Source: a virus
Virus record (IMG/VR): IMGVR_UViG_3300042261_002385
Location: 310,001-374,000 of that record
Direction: 5' to 3' (one strand)
DNA length: 64,000 bases
The notes below the pieces were generated by a model. The model ran no database searches, was not told the origin of the DNA, and saw only the letters and a list, made by a program, of their open reading frames with translations. Both the position numbers and the translations under genes were made by a program. Each line of letters opens with the position of its first letter. Position 1 is the stretch's first letter. Below are positions 43,743 to 53,111 of this stretch, piece by piece.

Positions 43743-43754
43743 TTCTCTCTCTTT
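43727..43754. terminator. Bidirectional rho-independent terminator
   Basis: Stem AGAGAGAA/TTCTCTCT (43731-43738 and 43743-43750) with an ATAA loop, A-run before and T-rich tail after. It separates the barrel gene from the convergent gene at 43756. Confidence 0.85.
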
Positions 43755-43755
43755 A

Positions 43756-44103
43756 TTAGTATCCTGTATCGGTAGTATGAGTAGCTTCAAACCCTCCATA
43801 TCTAGTCCAAGTCTCATCAACTCTTCCGGATTCATGCCAACTATCTTCAAACTTCCAAGCTGAATTTGAGAATTCTGTCCACTCTGGTGACCAAATTTTA
43901 TCTAATTCACTCTGAGTTTCTTCGTCGATTTCTTCATAAATTTCTTCTAATTCATATTGATTTTGAGAAATATAATTAAGAAAATCCTCTTCAGTTTCTC
44001 CTTCAAAAGGAACTGATAGTGTTCTAAATTTTTCTGGGTCTAAGTTAGCTACCTCTGATGCCATACAAGAAGTATACCTTTCACATTTTCTAATCTGATA
44101 CAT
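43756..44103 (-). CDS. Unknown acidic protein, 115 aa
   Basis: Acidic, Trp/Glu-rich protein (MYQIRKCERYTSCMASEV, then a Glu-rich YELEEIYEEIDEETQSELD and a Trp-rich PEWTEFSNSAWKFEDSWHES). Not recognised. It lies ten bases after the small acidic gene 44114-44320 in the same operon. Confidence 0.68.
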   Translation of the reverse strand: MYQIRKCERYTSCMASEVANLDPEKFRTLSVPFEGETEEDFLNYISQNQYELEEIYEEIDEETQSELDKIWSPEWTEFSNSAWKFEDSWHESGRVDETWTRYGGFEATHTTDTGY

Positions 44104-44113
44104 AACTCTTTAT

Positions 44114-44320
44114 TTATTCTTCGGTTTCTTCAATATCAAAATCATACATATCTTCATCAGTGATTTTATCCCACTCAAGATCTTGATTTCCCTGATAGTC
44201 TACTTCTTCGAAGAATCTTTCTTCATCGTTTTCAAAAAGCTCTGCTTCTTCATCTGTCAATTCTGCTGAGTATTTACAAATCGTTGTGTAAGACTCAAAC
44301 CATACTAATTTTTTTGCCAT
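44114..44320 (-). CDS. Unknown small acidic protein, 68 aa
   Basis: Starts MAKKLVWFESYTTICKYSAE and then is almost all acidic (DEEAELFENDEERFFEEVD), ending DFDIEETEE. The very low pI is like DNA-mimic or regulator proteins of phages, but no match is known. It is followed by the 43756-44103 gene in the same operon. Confidence 0.7.
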   Translation of the reverse strand: MAKKLVWFESYTTICKYSAELTDEEAELFENDEERFFEEVDYQGNQDLEWDKITDEDMYDFDIEETEE

Positions 44321-44374
44321 TGTGTTTAAATTTTAAAGTTAATAACTATAATATAATAGAAAATAAAAAAGTTT

Positions 44375-44938
44375 TTATTTTCCAATAAATTTCATCGGAT
44401 AATCATGATATACATCACCTTTACTAATCTTTTCTAATTTTGATTGAAGTAGTTTTTTTCTTAGTGAAGATGCTCTATCTATCCACATTCGACCTTCTAA
44501 ATGGTCATATTCATGTTGTAGAATTCTAGCTTTTATTCCTGTGAATTCTTTTTCCTGTAAATTCCAATCTTTGTCAAAGTAAGACATAATTATTTTAGAT
44601 GGTCTTCTAATCTCCTCAGAAATTCTTGGAAGTGATAAACACGCTTCGCGAAAAGACAGTTCTTCACCAAATTCTTCTTCGATTATAGGATTGATAAAAA
44701 CCTCTCTAAATTCTTCGAGATTTTGTTCTGGAAAATCCTCAGACATTAATTTAGTATCGACAACTATAATTCTTATATTTTTTCCTATTTGCGGAGCAGC
44801 TAATCCTACTCCTTTGGCTTTATCCATAGTCTCAAACATATCAGCAATAAGTTGTTCAAGACCGGAATAGTCTTTATCTATTTCTTCAGATTCTTTTCTA
44901 AGAACCGGTGTTCCGTAAGCATAAATTGGTAAAATCAT
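44375..44938 (-). CDS. def: Peptide deformylase
   Basis: 187 aa. The three signature motifs are present: GVGLAAPQIG (about 43-52), REACLSLP (the EGCLS motif with Ala for Gly, about 97-104), and LQHEYDHLEGRM with the HExxH-type metal site (about 139-150). The enzyme removes formyl from new proteins. Phage deformylases are known, e.g. in marine myoviruses. Here it is on the minus strand near IF-3-independent small genes. It probably serves phage protein maturation. Confidence 0.93.
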   Translation of the reverse strand: MILPIYAYGTPVLRKESEEIDKDYSGLEQLIADMFETMDKAKGVGLAAPQIGKNIRIIVVDTKLMSEDFPEQNLEEFREVFINPIIEEEFGEELSFREACLSLPRISEEIRRPSKIIMSYFDKDWNLQEKEFTGIKARILQHEYDHLEGRMWIDRASSLRKKLLQSKLEKISKGDVYHDYPMKFIGK

Positions 44939-44976
44939 ACAATTATATGTATGATGTATCTAAAAGTTAGAAAATA

Positions 44977-45306
44977 TTACTTATTTCTTTCTTTTTTTAT
45001 ATCATTTAAGACTTGAATCGTCAATTCAAGTTCATACTTCTCTTTAGAAGTAAGCTTTTGTGAATATTCTTTAAGGTAAAATTCCCAAGAACAAAGATGA
45101 AATAATAAAGTAATCAAATAAGCGATTAAGGTATTATTAATAAAGAAAGGAACAATCAAGAATGCTCCCATACTGAAAGACCAAAAAAAGGCATTTGATG
45201 TAAAAAAAAGTAGAAACTTATGCAATGAAATATAAACAGACAGTTTAAAATCAGAGTAGTTCTGAGTAGTCTTTGATTCTAATTCTTTAATCTTGTGATA
45301 ATTCAT
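44977..45306 (-). CDS. Membrane protein with two or three hydrophobic segments, 109 aa
   Basis: After a charged 25-residue start, hydrophobic stretches lie at about residues 29-55 (FLLFFTSNAFFWSFSMGAFL) and 57-75 (FINNTLIAYLITLLFHL), then a Lys/Glu-rich cytoplasmic tail (KEYSQKLTSKEKYELELTI). Not recognised. It has a host-type promoter directly upstream. Confidence 0.7.
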   Translation of the reverse strand: MNYHKIKELESKTTQNYSDFKLSVYISLHKFLLFFTSNAFFWSFSMGAFLIVPFFINNTLIAYLITLLFHLCSWEFYLKEYSQKLTSKEKYELELTIQVLNDIKKERNK

Positions 45307-45335
45307 AGTGCTTGTTTTAAAGATTTTTATATTTA

Positions 45336-45365
45336 CAAATATAATAAACTTTTTTAAAATATCAA
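45336..45365 (-). promoter_or_regulatory. Bacteroidetes-type promoter, TTG-N19-TATATTTG
   Basis: On the minus strand, TTG (complement of 45363-45365), 19 bases, then TATATTTG (complement of 45336-45343). The gene at 45306 starts about 30 bases downstream. Confidence 0.65.
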
Positions 45366-45380
45366 AAAAGGAATTTTTTA

Positions 45381-45393
45381 TTTAATATATAAG
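45381..45393 (+). promoter_or_regulatory. Late-type promoter motif
   Basis: TTTAATATATAAG, 21 bases before the ATG at 45415. Confidence 0.45.
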
Positions 45394-45414
45394 TTATAAA
45401 AAATAAAACAATTT

Positions 45415-46005
45415 ATGAAGTATATTGCTACTTATGAAAATTTTAATTATCAGCCAACTAACGAAGAGTTTATTGGTCTATTCAGCGCAAAAACTAGAAA
45501 TCAATACATCAAACAAGGTTTTGATAACGCAACTAAACTAATTGAGAGTGATAAAAATCTTCAAGATAAAATCATGAAAGCCTATGAATCACAATCTGCA
45601 AAACCTTCAGTTGAAGAAATGAAAGATGCGGTAGACATCGTAAGTGGAAGTGACGAAGCTCAAGTTCAAAGTTTAGAAAAAGAATTAAAAGCTGATCCTG
45701 TTACAAGTGGAGAAGCCCAGAATGAATCAACTGCCGAACCAAAGACTTTCATTCAGAAAGCTTTAGGAATTGTAAGTAAAATCTGGAAATTCGGAGTTAA
45801 TGTGGTTCATTTCATGGGAGCTTTAGCAATGATTCTTTTACCATTCACTTCGAAATTAGGAGCAACTGTAATTACATCAGGTGAAGCATCTGGAAATACA
45901 TCACTTTCTTGGTATGGTGGATTATTATTAGTTGGTGGTATTCTTTCAATGATGTATTTCATCTATAGAAGAGTAGCAGCTGCAGAAGATAAAAGAAATG
46001 CGTAA
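45415..46005 (+). CDS. Capsid-leader membrane protein, 196 aa
   Basis: Starts MKYIATYENFNYQPTNEEFI; the leader is followed by a helical, charged region (KAYESQSAKPSVEEMKDAVD), and then two strong hydrophobic segments (about 134-150, VVHFMGALAMILLPF; 166-184, WYGGLLLVGGILSMMYFIY) with a basic C-terminus. If packaged in the head, it could enter the membrane on injection (inference). It ends at a terminator. Confidence 0.75.
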   Translation: MKYIATYENFNYQPTNEEFIGLFSAKTRNQYIKQGFDNATKLIESDKNLQDKIMKAYESQSAKPSVEEMKDAVDIVSGSDEAQVQSLEKELKADPVTSGEAQNESTAEPKTFIQKALGIVSKIWKFGVNVVHFMGALAMILLPFTSKLGATVITSGEASGNTSLSWYGGLLLVGGILSMMYFIYRRVAAAEDKRNA

Positions 46006-46027
46006 AAAGTAAAAAAATTATATTCTT

Positions 46028-46059
46028 AAGGAGAGACTTTTGTTTCTCCTTTTTTTTTG
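46028..46059 (+). terminator. Rho-independent terminator
   Basis: Stem AAGGAGA/TCTCCTT with a ten-base loop, then a run of nine T. It follows the leader gene ending at 46005. Confidence 0.85.
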
Positions 46060-46167
46060 AAAAAAAATTCAAAAAAAGACAAAACAAAGTTATTTTTTCC
46101 GATATATACATACAGTGTGAAATTATTTTTGAACAGATTCATTTCTGTATCAAAAAAAAAATTTCTA

Positions 46168-47004
46168 ATGAGAAACACAAAAACTTACAATGAGCTCGTT
46201 CAAAAGATGCGAGCATTTTTTTTGCAAAAAGGATTTATTGAAGTCCCAACACAATCAAGATTATCAATCTTAGCAGCATGTGAAAATCCACATTCAATTA
46301 CAACATTTAACTATTCGGGTGAAGTTTGGCCACTTCCACAAACCGGTCAAATGTGGTTAGAACACGAACTATTAAAAAATCCAGAATGGCCTGGTTGTTT
46401 CTGTATATCAACTTCTTACAGACAAGAGAAAACTCCAATTCCAGGACGACATGAGTTAATTTTTCCTATGTTTGAGTTTGAATCAAAAGGTGGTATGAAA
46501 GAACTACTTAAGTTAGAATCTGAACTATTAGAACATTTAGGATTTGACCAACCAGTTGAAGTCAACTATAATGATGTTTGTGAAGAATACGGTGGTGTAT
46601 CTATTTTAGAAGATGAACACGAAAGTAGAATGTGGAAAGAAAAAGGTTCTGTAGTGTCACTTCAAAATTTTCCAAGAAGAACAAATCCTTTCTGGAATAT
46701 GCAACACAATAATGGTGAAATCTTTAACAAAGTAGATGTTATTCTTTATGGTCAAGAAACAATCGGTTCGGCTGAAAGAAGCTGTGATGTTGATAAAATG
46801 AAAGAAATGTTTTATACAATTGAAGAAGGCAGATATTCACAAAAACTTTTTGAATTATTCGGAAAAGAAAGAGTTGAATCTGAACTAGAAGTGTTTTTAC
46901 AATATGAATTCTTTCCACGTTTTGGAGGAGGAATTGGTATGACAAGATTAGCAAGAGCTTATGAAATGATGTTACAAGAAAAGAAAGTAGAGGAGTTAGT
47001 ATAA
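46168..47004 (+). CDS. Class II aminoacyl-tRNA-synthetase-like catalytic core, 278 aa
   Basis: The ATG at 46168 is used; a TTG at 46057 would add 37 Lys/Phe-rich residues. Motif 2 is seen in STSYRQEKTPIPGRHELIFP (about 80-99; Arg-x-Glu and RH-x-E) and motif 3 in GGGIGMTRLARAYEMM (about 253-268). It has no anticodon-binding domain, and resembles Asp/Asn/Lys-type class II cores. Alternatives are an asparagine-synthetase-like AsnRS paralogue (AS-AR), or a protein-modifying ligase like EpmA/GenX. It is flanked by terminators on both sides, so it is a single-gene unit. Confidence 0.75.
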   Translation: MRNTKTYNELVQKMRAFFLQKGFIEVPTQSRLSILAACENPHSITTFNYSGEVWPLPQTGQMWLEHELLKNPEWPGCFCISTSYRQEKTPIPGRHELIFPMFEFESKGGMKELLKLESELLEHLGFDQPVEVNYNDVCEEYGGVSILEDEHESRMWKEKGSVVSLQNFPRRTNPFWNMQHNNGEIFNKVDVILYGQETIGSAERSCDVDKMKEMFYTIEEGRYSQKLFELFGKERVESELEVFLQYEFFPRFGGGIGMTRLARAYEMMLQEKKVEELV

Positions 47005-47027
47005 TTGTAGATAATATAATTGTAGTT

Positions 47028-47057
47028 AAGGGAAGTTAAAAGCTTCCCTTTTTTTAT
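47028..47057 (+). terminator. Rho-independent terminator
   Basis: Stem AAGGGAAG/CTTCCCTT with a seven-base loop and a T-run. It follows the aaRS-like gene. Confidence 0.88.
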
Positions 47058-47103
47058 TAAACATTTTTTTTATTTTAACATAAAATAATTAAATTAATTT
47101 AAA

Positions 47104-47706
47104 GTGGTGATTATAGTCGATGGTGTAGTTGGTGCTGGAAAAAGCACTCTTTCTGAAAAAATAAGTAAAACTCTTAACATTCCTGTTTTTTATGAGTTAC
47201 AAAATCAAACTACGATGAATCTTTTAGAAGATTTCTATAGAGATAAAAGTAGATGGTCATTTGCACTTCAGATACATTTTCTAAACGAAAGATTTAGAAT
47301 GATAAAAGAAATACATAAAAACGGTAGTGGTATATTAGACCGTTCTATTTTCGGAGACAGAATTTTTGCACAAATGCTAAATGAAGATGGTTGGATGACA
47401 GACGATGAATTTGACACTTATTCAACTCTACTTAACAATATGTTGGAACACGCTAAAAAACCAGATTTACTTGTTTATATAGACTGTGATTTAGAGACCG
47501 CAATGTCCAGAATAAATAAAAGAGGTCGAGAAATGGAACAAAGAGTCGATGAAATTTACTGGAAAAGACTCAACGATAAATATACAAGTTGGTATAATTC
47601 ATATGATATATCAGACAAAATTTCTATTGATGCCACATCATACCATCCTGATGATGAATCTGAAATACAAAAAATCTGTAACAAAATTCTAGAATTCACT
47701 ACTTAA
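47104..47706 (+). CDS. Deoxynucleoside kinase
   Basis: GTG start; 200 aa. The P-loop GVVGAGKSTLS (about 7-17), the ERF/DRS motif LDRSIFGDRIF (about 79-89), and the lid with MSRINKRGREME define the dNK/dGK family. It phosphorylates deoxynucleosides for dNTP supply during replication. Followed ten bases later by a leader gene with its own late motif. Confidence 0.88.
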   Translation: MVIIVDGVVGAGKSTLSEKISKTLNIPVFYELQNQTTMNLLEDFYRDKSRWSFALQIHFLNERFRMIKEIHKNGSGILDRSIFGDRIFAQMLNEDGWMTDDEFDTYSTLLNNMLEHAKKPDLLVYIDCDLETAMSRINKRGREMEQRVDEIYWKRLNDKYTSWYNSYDISDKISIDATSYHPDDESEIQKICNKILEFTT

Positions 47707-47716
47707 TATATAATAA
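47703..47716 (+). promoter_or_regulatory. Late-type promoter motif
   Basis: TTAATATATAATAA abuts the GTG at 47717 and overlaps the stop of the kinase gene. Confidence 0.45.
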
Positions 47717-48370
47717 GTGAAACATCTTAGAAAATTTTTTGAATCAATAGACTACACTAAAGAAGAGATTTTAGAAAATTTTCTGTTTATATCTGATAAA
47801 TTTGGAGAACCAGAAATCCACTCCTCTAAATACGGACAATCTCAAAAATGGATAATCAATTGGGACATAAGATTAGACCTTTCTGTTTTACAAGAAGCTG
47901 AAAATTTAATAAACAAATTAAAAGATTTAGTTGAAGATATTGATGATGTTTTAGCAGCTACATCGAGATTGGAGGACTTTAATATCAATATGAGTCTAAC
48001 CAATAAACTTAGACTCGAGCTAGTTCCTAAAGACACAGGAGATACTAATTACAAATTTATTGATAGATTTGAATCAAGAGCTCTTTATGTGAGAATAAAT
48101 GAGATTGAGAGATTCTTCAACGCTAAAGGATTAAGAATAGAAAAGTGGGATAATGAAAGCTCCTATAATGAATATAATCAAACTAATGAGTTAGAGATTG
48201 TATTGAATAAAAGAGACAACGAGGTCACGCATGAATTCTATAGATTAATTATGGCAGAACTAAATGAGTTTAGAGACGACAGAGATTATCAAGTAAGGTC
48301 TCAAGGTCATAGCACCATAGTGATATATCCTGATGAAGAAAAATCTTGGATCGAAGTAACAAGTAATTAA
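47717..48370 (+). CDS. Capsid-leader protein, unknown body, 217 aa
   Basis: GTG start, then MKHLRKFFESIDYTKEEI, a clear leader with F-F-E. The rest is alpha/beta (WIINWDIRLDLSVLQEAEN, LRLELVPKDTGDTNYKF, then EFRDDRDYQVRSQGHSTIV) and unrecognised. It ends one base from the convergent small gene. Confidence 0.72.
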   Translation: MKHLRKFFESIDYTKEEILENFLFISDKFGEPEIHSSKYGQSQKWIINWDIRLDLSVLQEAENLINKLKDLVEDIDDVLAATSRLEDFNINMSLTNKLRLELVPKDTGDTNYKFIDRFESRALYVRINEIERFFNAKGLRIEKWDNESSYNEYNQTNELEIVLNKRDNEVTHEFYRLIMAELNEFRDDRDYQVRSQGHSTIVIYPDEEKSWIEVTSN

Positions 48371-48565
48371 TTATCTTACTTGACTTTTTATTATTTCAAC
48401 CGTCTCATTCTGAAATCCCTCAAATAAATTTTTACGGTCTAAAGTAAATCTTGAAACACCTAAAGTATTTGCGTTGTGAAAAGAATATAACTTTCCTAAA
48501 TTGACAAAGTGTTCAATTCTTCCAGTTAATTTCCATCTTACACAAATAACAGTTTGACTTCTCAT
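48371..48565 (-). CDS. Unknown small protein, 64 aa
   Basis: A basic protein, MRSQTVICVRWKLTGRIEHF, with no recognised motif. Coding is likely from its clean start and position between real genes but is not certain. It is tail to tail with the leader gene at 47717. Confidence 0.5.
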   Translation of the reverse strand: MRSQTVICVRWKLTGRIEHFVNLGKLYSFHNANTLGVSRFTLDRKNLFEGFQNETVEIIKSQVR

Positions 48566-48577
48566 TTCTTATTTTTT

Positions 48578-48607
48578 AAAAAGAAGAGAGAGTTAATCTC
48601 TCTCTTC
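48578..48607 (-). terminator. Rho-independent terminator (minus strand)
   Basis: A ten-base-pair stem GAAGAGAGAG/CTCTCTCTTC with a TTAAT loop (48583-48607); on the minus strand it is followed by TTTTT. It overlaps the last codons of the phosphoesterase gene. Confidence 0.85.
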
Positions 48608-49354
48608 CCATAACTCATTTACGTTCAGTAACCGATGTTTGATACCATCATAATTCATTTCATAACTTTTATGAAAATGTCCATAATAATTATGAGTGAT
48701 ATTATTGTTCATTTTTAGAATAGTAAAAGCATCAGTAACTTGCTGTCTCTCTACAAGTAAATCTGTTTTAAGTTTGGTATCACCACTTTCTCTAACAATT
48801 TTTTCAACGAAAGGACCAAAACCAAAAGTGTTATCGGGTTCGCAGTAGTGAGGAGCAGTATGAGTGACAACTATATCAATATTTCTCATTTCACCTAACT
48901 TGTCTCTATCTAAAATAAATGCTTCGTCTGGCCACCAACTTTCACGACCCAAAGTTTGATTTTCAAAAATTCCTAATTTTTGTTCTTTAGTATAACGCCA
49001 AGTTCTATCAACACTGACAGCACCTCCGATACATAGAATTCTTTTATCACAGAGTTCTAAAACTGTGTAATCAGGTATTAGGTGAATGTTACTAAAACCA
49101 AAAGGATCGTTGTCAAAGTGAGGCTTATAATCATGATTTCCACGAATAGCCCAAATATGAACATTGTTCTTTACTAATTGAGTATGATACATTTCAAGAA
49201 GTCTCTTTTCTTTTTCTAAAGTTTGAAATCCAACTCCGAAGTCACCAACTTGAATTATATGAGCATTTTCAATACCATACAACTTAAGATATTGATGTAT
49301 GATAGCAAAATGACCGTGAATATCACCGAGAAACATTAATCTCATATTTTTCAT
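48593..49354 (-). CDS. Calcineurin-like metallophosphoesterase, 253 aa
   Basis: The metal ligands of the family are visible in order: LGDIHGHFA, QVGDFGVGF, IRGNHDYKP, and VTHTAPHY, with a late YYGHFHK. Substrate unknown; such enzymes act as RNA, nucleotide or protein phosphatases. It is preceded by a strong host-type promoter five bases from its ATG, so early expression of a leaderless mRNA is inferred. Confidence 0.9.
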   Translation of the reverse strand: MKNMRLMFLGDIHGHFAIIHQYLKLYGIENAHIIQVGDFGVGFQTLEKEKRLLEMYHTQLVKNNVHIWAIRGNHDYKPHFDNDPFGFSNIHLIPDYTVLELCDKRILCIGGAVSVDRTWRYTKEQKLGIFENQTLGRESWWPDEAFILDRDKLGEMRNIDIVVTHTAPHYCEPDNTFGFGPFVEKIVRESGDTKLKTDLLVERQQVTDAFTILKMNNNITHNYYGHFHKSYEMNYDGIKHRLLNVNELWEERD

Positions 49355-49359
49355 AATTA

Positions 49360-49390
49360 CAAATTTAGTAAAAAAAATTCAGATTCGCAA
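49360..49390 (-). promoter_or_regulatory. Bacteroidetes-type promoter, TTG-N20-TAAATTTG
   Basis: Complement of 49388-49390 is TTG; after 20 bases comes TAAATTTG (complement of 49360-49367). The ATG at 49354 is five bases farther. Confidence 0.68.
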
Positions 49391-49464
49391 AATTATTATA
49401 GTTATATCATGATGTTACATGAATTTTTGTGTTATTTCAACAATTTTGGTAAATATTATATAAT

Positions 49465-49478
49465 TTTTTATATATAAG
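49465..49478 (+). promoter_or_regulatory. Late-type promoter motif
   Basis: TTTTTATATATAAG, four bases before the ATG at 49483. Confidence 0.45.
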
Positions 49479-49482
49479 TTAT

Positions 49483-50049
49483 ATGAAAACCATGAAAAAC
49501 TTCCAATCCTTCAATGAAGGATTTGGCAAAATCACCAATTACCTTAAGGGATTAATTAAACGAGGAGGAGACTTTGCATCAGAAGTTTGGTTAGTTACTA
49601 AAAGAGAAAGTCAGGAAACAAAAATTGCTGTTGAAATACTCGGAAGAATGCTAAAAGGAGAAGAAGTTTCAGATTCTGAAAAAAAATTTGTAAAAAAACA
49701 ATCAGGTGACATTGTTAGAATTCTTCCATTAGTTGCTATATCTGGTCTTCCGATACCTCTTCCGATTACACCATTATTAATAATACTGGGTAAAAAATAT
49801 GGTTTTGATTTCTTACCGAGAGACCATAGAGGTATGCTAAAAAATTATGTAGAATTACCTGAAGACTTAAAATCTCAATTATTGAACTCACCAGAATCTG
49901 GCATGGGATTTCATATTGTAGATATACTTTTAAAAAACGGAAGATTTTTAAAAGAAAGGACTGTAATAAATTCAAGTCAGTTATTATTAAACGTTGATGA
50001 AGAAATCACAACTGAAGATATAGATGAAATTTTTACATCTGAGTTTTAG
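49483..50049 (+). CDS. Capsid-leader protein with LETM1-like domain, 188 aa
   Basis: Starts MKTMKNFQSFNEGFGKITN (leader). The next region, KRESQETKIAVEILGRMLKG, SEKKFVKKQSGDIVRILPLV, then SGLPIPLPITPLLIILGKKY, looks like the LETM1 (ribosome-binding-like) domain, with one hydrophobic segment. Such proteins sit at membranes and may touch ribosomes. A packaged, membrane-active protein is possible; not proven. Confidence 0.7.
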   Translation: MKTMKNFQSFNEGFGKITNYLKGLIKRGGDFASEVWLVTKRESQETKIAVEILGRMLKGEEVSDSEKKFVKKQSGDIVRILPLVAISGLPIPLPITPLLIILGKKYGFDFLPRDHRGMLKNYVELPEDLKSQLLNSPESGMGFHIVDILLKNGRFLKERTVINSSQLLLNVDEEITTEDIDEIFTSEF

Positions 50050-50057
50050 AATAGAAA

Positions 50058-50597
50058 TCAGATGTTAAGTATTTTTTGAATAACTTTCGGAAAGTATTCT
50101 TTTTCCAGTTCTTTAATTTTAATTTGAAGGCTCTCCGGTGTGTCTGAGTCACTAACATCACATTTAAACTGACTAATTATTTCACCTTTGTCGTATTCGG
50201 AATTAACCCAATGTATCGTTATACCACTTTCTGATTCTCTGGATTCAATCACCGATTTGTGAACATTTAATCCCCACATACCTTTACCACCAAATTTTGG
50301 AAGTAGTGATGGGTGTATGTTTATAGTTTTAAATTCAAGTAAGAATTCATTTGGAACTTGCTTAAGAAATCCGGCAAGAACTACTAAATCTGGTTTATAC
50401 TCTTTTACAATATTGATTAGACTTTTCCAACTAACAAAAATTGTATGGTCTATTTCATTTTCAAAAGCGACTTGACAAGCGCCACACTCTTTATCAGTAA
50501 CAATAAAACTTACTTTTACATCAGTGTCTTTAAAATAATTGATTATGTTTTGAGCATTAGTTCCTTGACCGGATGCCATTATACAGATACTAGCCAT
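50058..50597 (-). CDS. purN: Phosphoribosylglycinamide formyltransferase (PurN)
   Basis: The ATG at 50597 (MASICIMASGQGTNAQNIIN) overlaps the upstream gene's stop by eight bases, which supports this start over one at 50624. 179 aa. Signatures are ASGQGTN at the N-terminus, INIHPSLLPKFGGKGM (catalytic Asn and His), and SEYDKGEII (catalytic Asp). PurN adds formyl from 10-formyl-THF to GAR in purine synthesis. It closes a nucleotide operon with the dNT and PurA genes. Confidence 0.93.
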   Translation of the reverse strand: MASICIMASGQGTNAQNIINYFKDTDVKVSFIVTDKECGACQVAFENEIDHTIFVSWKSLINIVKEYKPDLVVLAGFLKQVPNEFLLEFKTINIHPSLLPKFGGKGMWGLNVHKSVIESRESESGITIHWVNSEYDKGEIISQFKCDVSDSDTPESLQIKIKELEKEYFPKVIQKILNI

Positions 50598-50808
50598 TAT
50601 AGACTTCAAATCGTTTTTTACCATCTACTTCTTCATTCCAAGATGTAAGTGGTCTTGCATAATAAGAACCAAAAAGAACAGACTTATAAATCACAAGAAG
50701 TTCACCACTCTCGCTATGAGGTGCCATAAATAAAAATTCATAAATACCGCCTTTATAATGTTTATAAAGGCGACCAGGTGCTGGATAATTTATCATACTT
50801 GGTTCCAT
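50590..50808 (-). CDS. DUF1653-family protein, 72 aa
   Basis: MEPSMINYPAPGRLYKHYKG at the start; GGIYEFLFMAPHSESGELLV and YYARPLTSWNEEV are typical of DUF1653 (a small family with Y-x-H-Y-K-G and W/R-P-L). Function is unknown; it appears near nucleotide metabolism and phage genes. It overlaps purN by eight bases. Confidence 0.8.
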   Translation of the reverse strand: MEPSMINYPAPGRLYKHYKGGIYEFLFMAPHSESGELLVIYKSVLFGSYYARPLTSWNEEVDGKKRFEVYNG

Positions 50809-50823
50809 ATTATTTTATTTTAA

Positions 50824-51255
50824 TTATTTACTCATTAAGTATTCAACGACTTGTGACCAAGTCATAAATTTTTCATCCTTACCAAAAAAGATATGCTCTC
50901 CTTCAAATTCAGTTTGACCGTGACGGTAGTCATCATCAATAAGATAATCACCTTTAACTAAAGACTTGTCTGGACAAAGTATAAGTTTAAATAACATATC
51001 TTCACCAAAATATTTTTTAATCCATTCAGCTTTTTCAGTATAACAATGTGTGTTTTTAATTGAAGGTCTTGTAAGAATCCAAACATCATATTTTGTCATA
51101 AGAGTATTCATTCCTTCAATAGCACCTTCTATTGGTTCTAAATCTAAGAAGAAACCTACTTTAGAATGCGGATATTTTAATTTATATTCACCGGTTTTGA
51201 ATGGAGTGATAAAATCACATAGTGTATCATCCATATCTACATATACTCTTTTCAT
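50824..51255 (-). CDS. 5'(3')-deoxyribonucleotidase-like HAD protein
   Basis: The ATG at 51255 gives 143 aa: MKRVYVDMDDTLCDFITPF. The DMDDTLCDF motif (DxDxT) with the later WILTRPSIKN and DYLIDDDYRHG matches the NT5C family (HAD fold), which dephosphorylates deoxynucleoside monophosphates. It lies in the minus-strand nucleotide operon. A longer start at 51321 would add 22 residues. Confidence 0.87.
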   Translation of the reverse strand: MKRVYVDMDDTLCDFITPFKTGEYKLKYPHSKVGFFLDLEPIEGAIEGMNTLMTKYDVWILTRPSIKNTHCYTEKAEWIKKYFGEDMLFKLILCPDKSLVKGDYLIDDDYRHGQTEFEGEHIFFGKDEKFMTWSQVVEYLMSK

Positions 51256-51272
51256 AGTATAAATATACAAAA

Positions 51273-51476
51273 TTATTTTAAAAGTTGAGATATTTTTTCT
51301 CGTCTTTTCCCATTTATCCAATTATGAAATCTATCAACACTTACAACTTCACCTTTACCACTATCGAATTGTAAATCTATCCAGTTACTAACAATTTTAT
51401 AAGATATAACTTTTATTGATGACTTATATCTTAAATCTTCTTGTGTGAATTCGGTGAGTTTTTCTAAAGTAATCAC
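51273..51476 (-). CDS. Unknown small protein, 67 aa
   Basis: GTG start overlapping the upstream stop (GTGA). MITLEKLTEFTQEDLRYKSS at the N-terminus, then a beta-rich stretch and a basic end. Not recognised. Confidence 0.65.
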   Translation of the reverse strand: MITLEKLTEFTQEDLRYKSSIKVISYKIVSNWIDLQFDSGKGEVVSVDRFHNWINGKRREKISQLLK

Positions 51477-51811
51477 TTGATTATATTTTGTATTTTTTCC
51501 TCTCTATTTCTTGAAATCAATTCAGCATTAAAAGGTATCAAATTTTCATCAAAATTATACTTATAAATTTTTCCATTGTCTTGCCAAACAACATAAGAAG
51601 AAAAAGATACCTTATTTCCGAGATAATCTACTCCGGTAAATGCTTCTTTGTGAAGACTTTTTCCAAGCCCATCTCTTTTAAGTTCGATTTCCGATATTAT
51701 ACCTAAAAGTTGATCAAAATCAACATTAATTTCTATAATCTCTTCCCCTGTGGTTGATATATAATCACCCGATTTTAGAAATTTAACCTTTAATATTTTT
51801 TCTATTTCCAT
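51473..51811 (-). CDS. Unknown protein, 112 aa
   Basis: Lys/Glu-rich protein with a KIYKYNFDENLIPFNAEL segment. Not recognised. It starts two bases after the end of purA and overlaps the next gene by four bases, so it belongs to the nucleotide operon. Confidence 0.68.
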   Translation of the reverse strand: MEIEKILKVKFLKSGDYISTTGEEIIEINVDFDQLLGIISEIELKRDGLGKSLHKEAFTGVDYLGNKVSFSSYVVWQDNGKIYKYNFDENLIPFNAELISRNREEKIQNIIK

Positions 51812-51812
51812 A

Positions 51813-53099
<1,287 letters not shown>

Positions 53100-53111
53100 T
53101 TATTTAAATTT

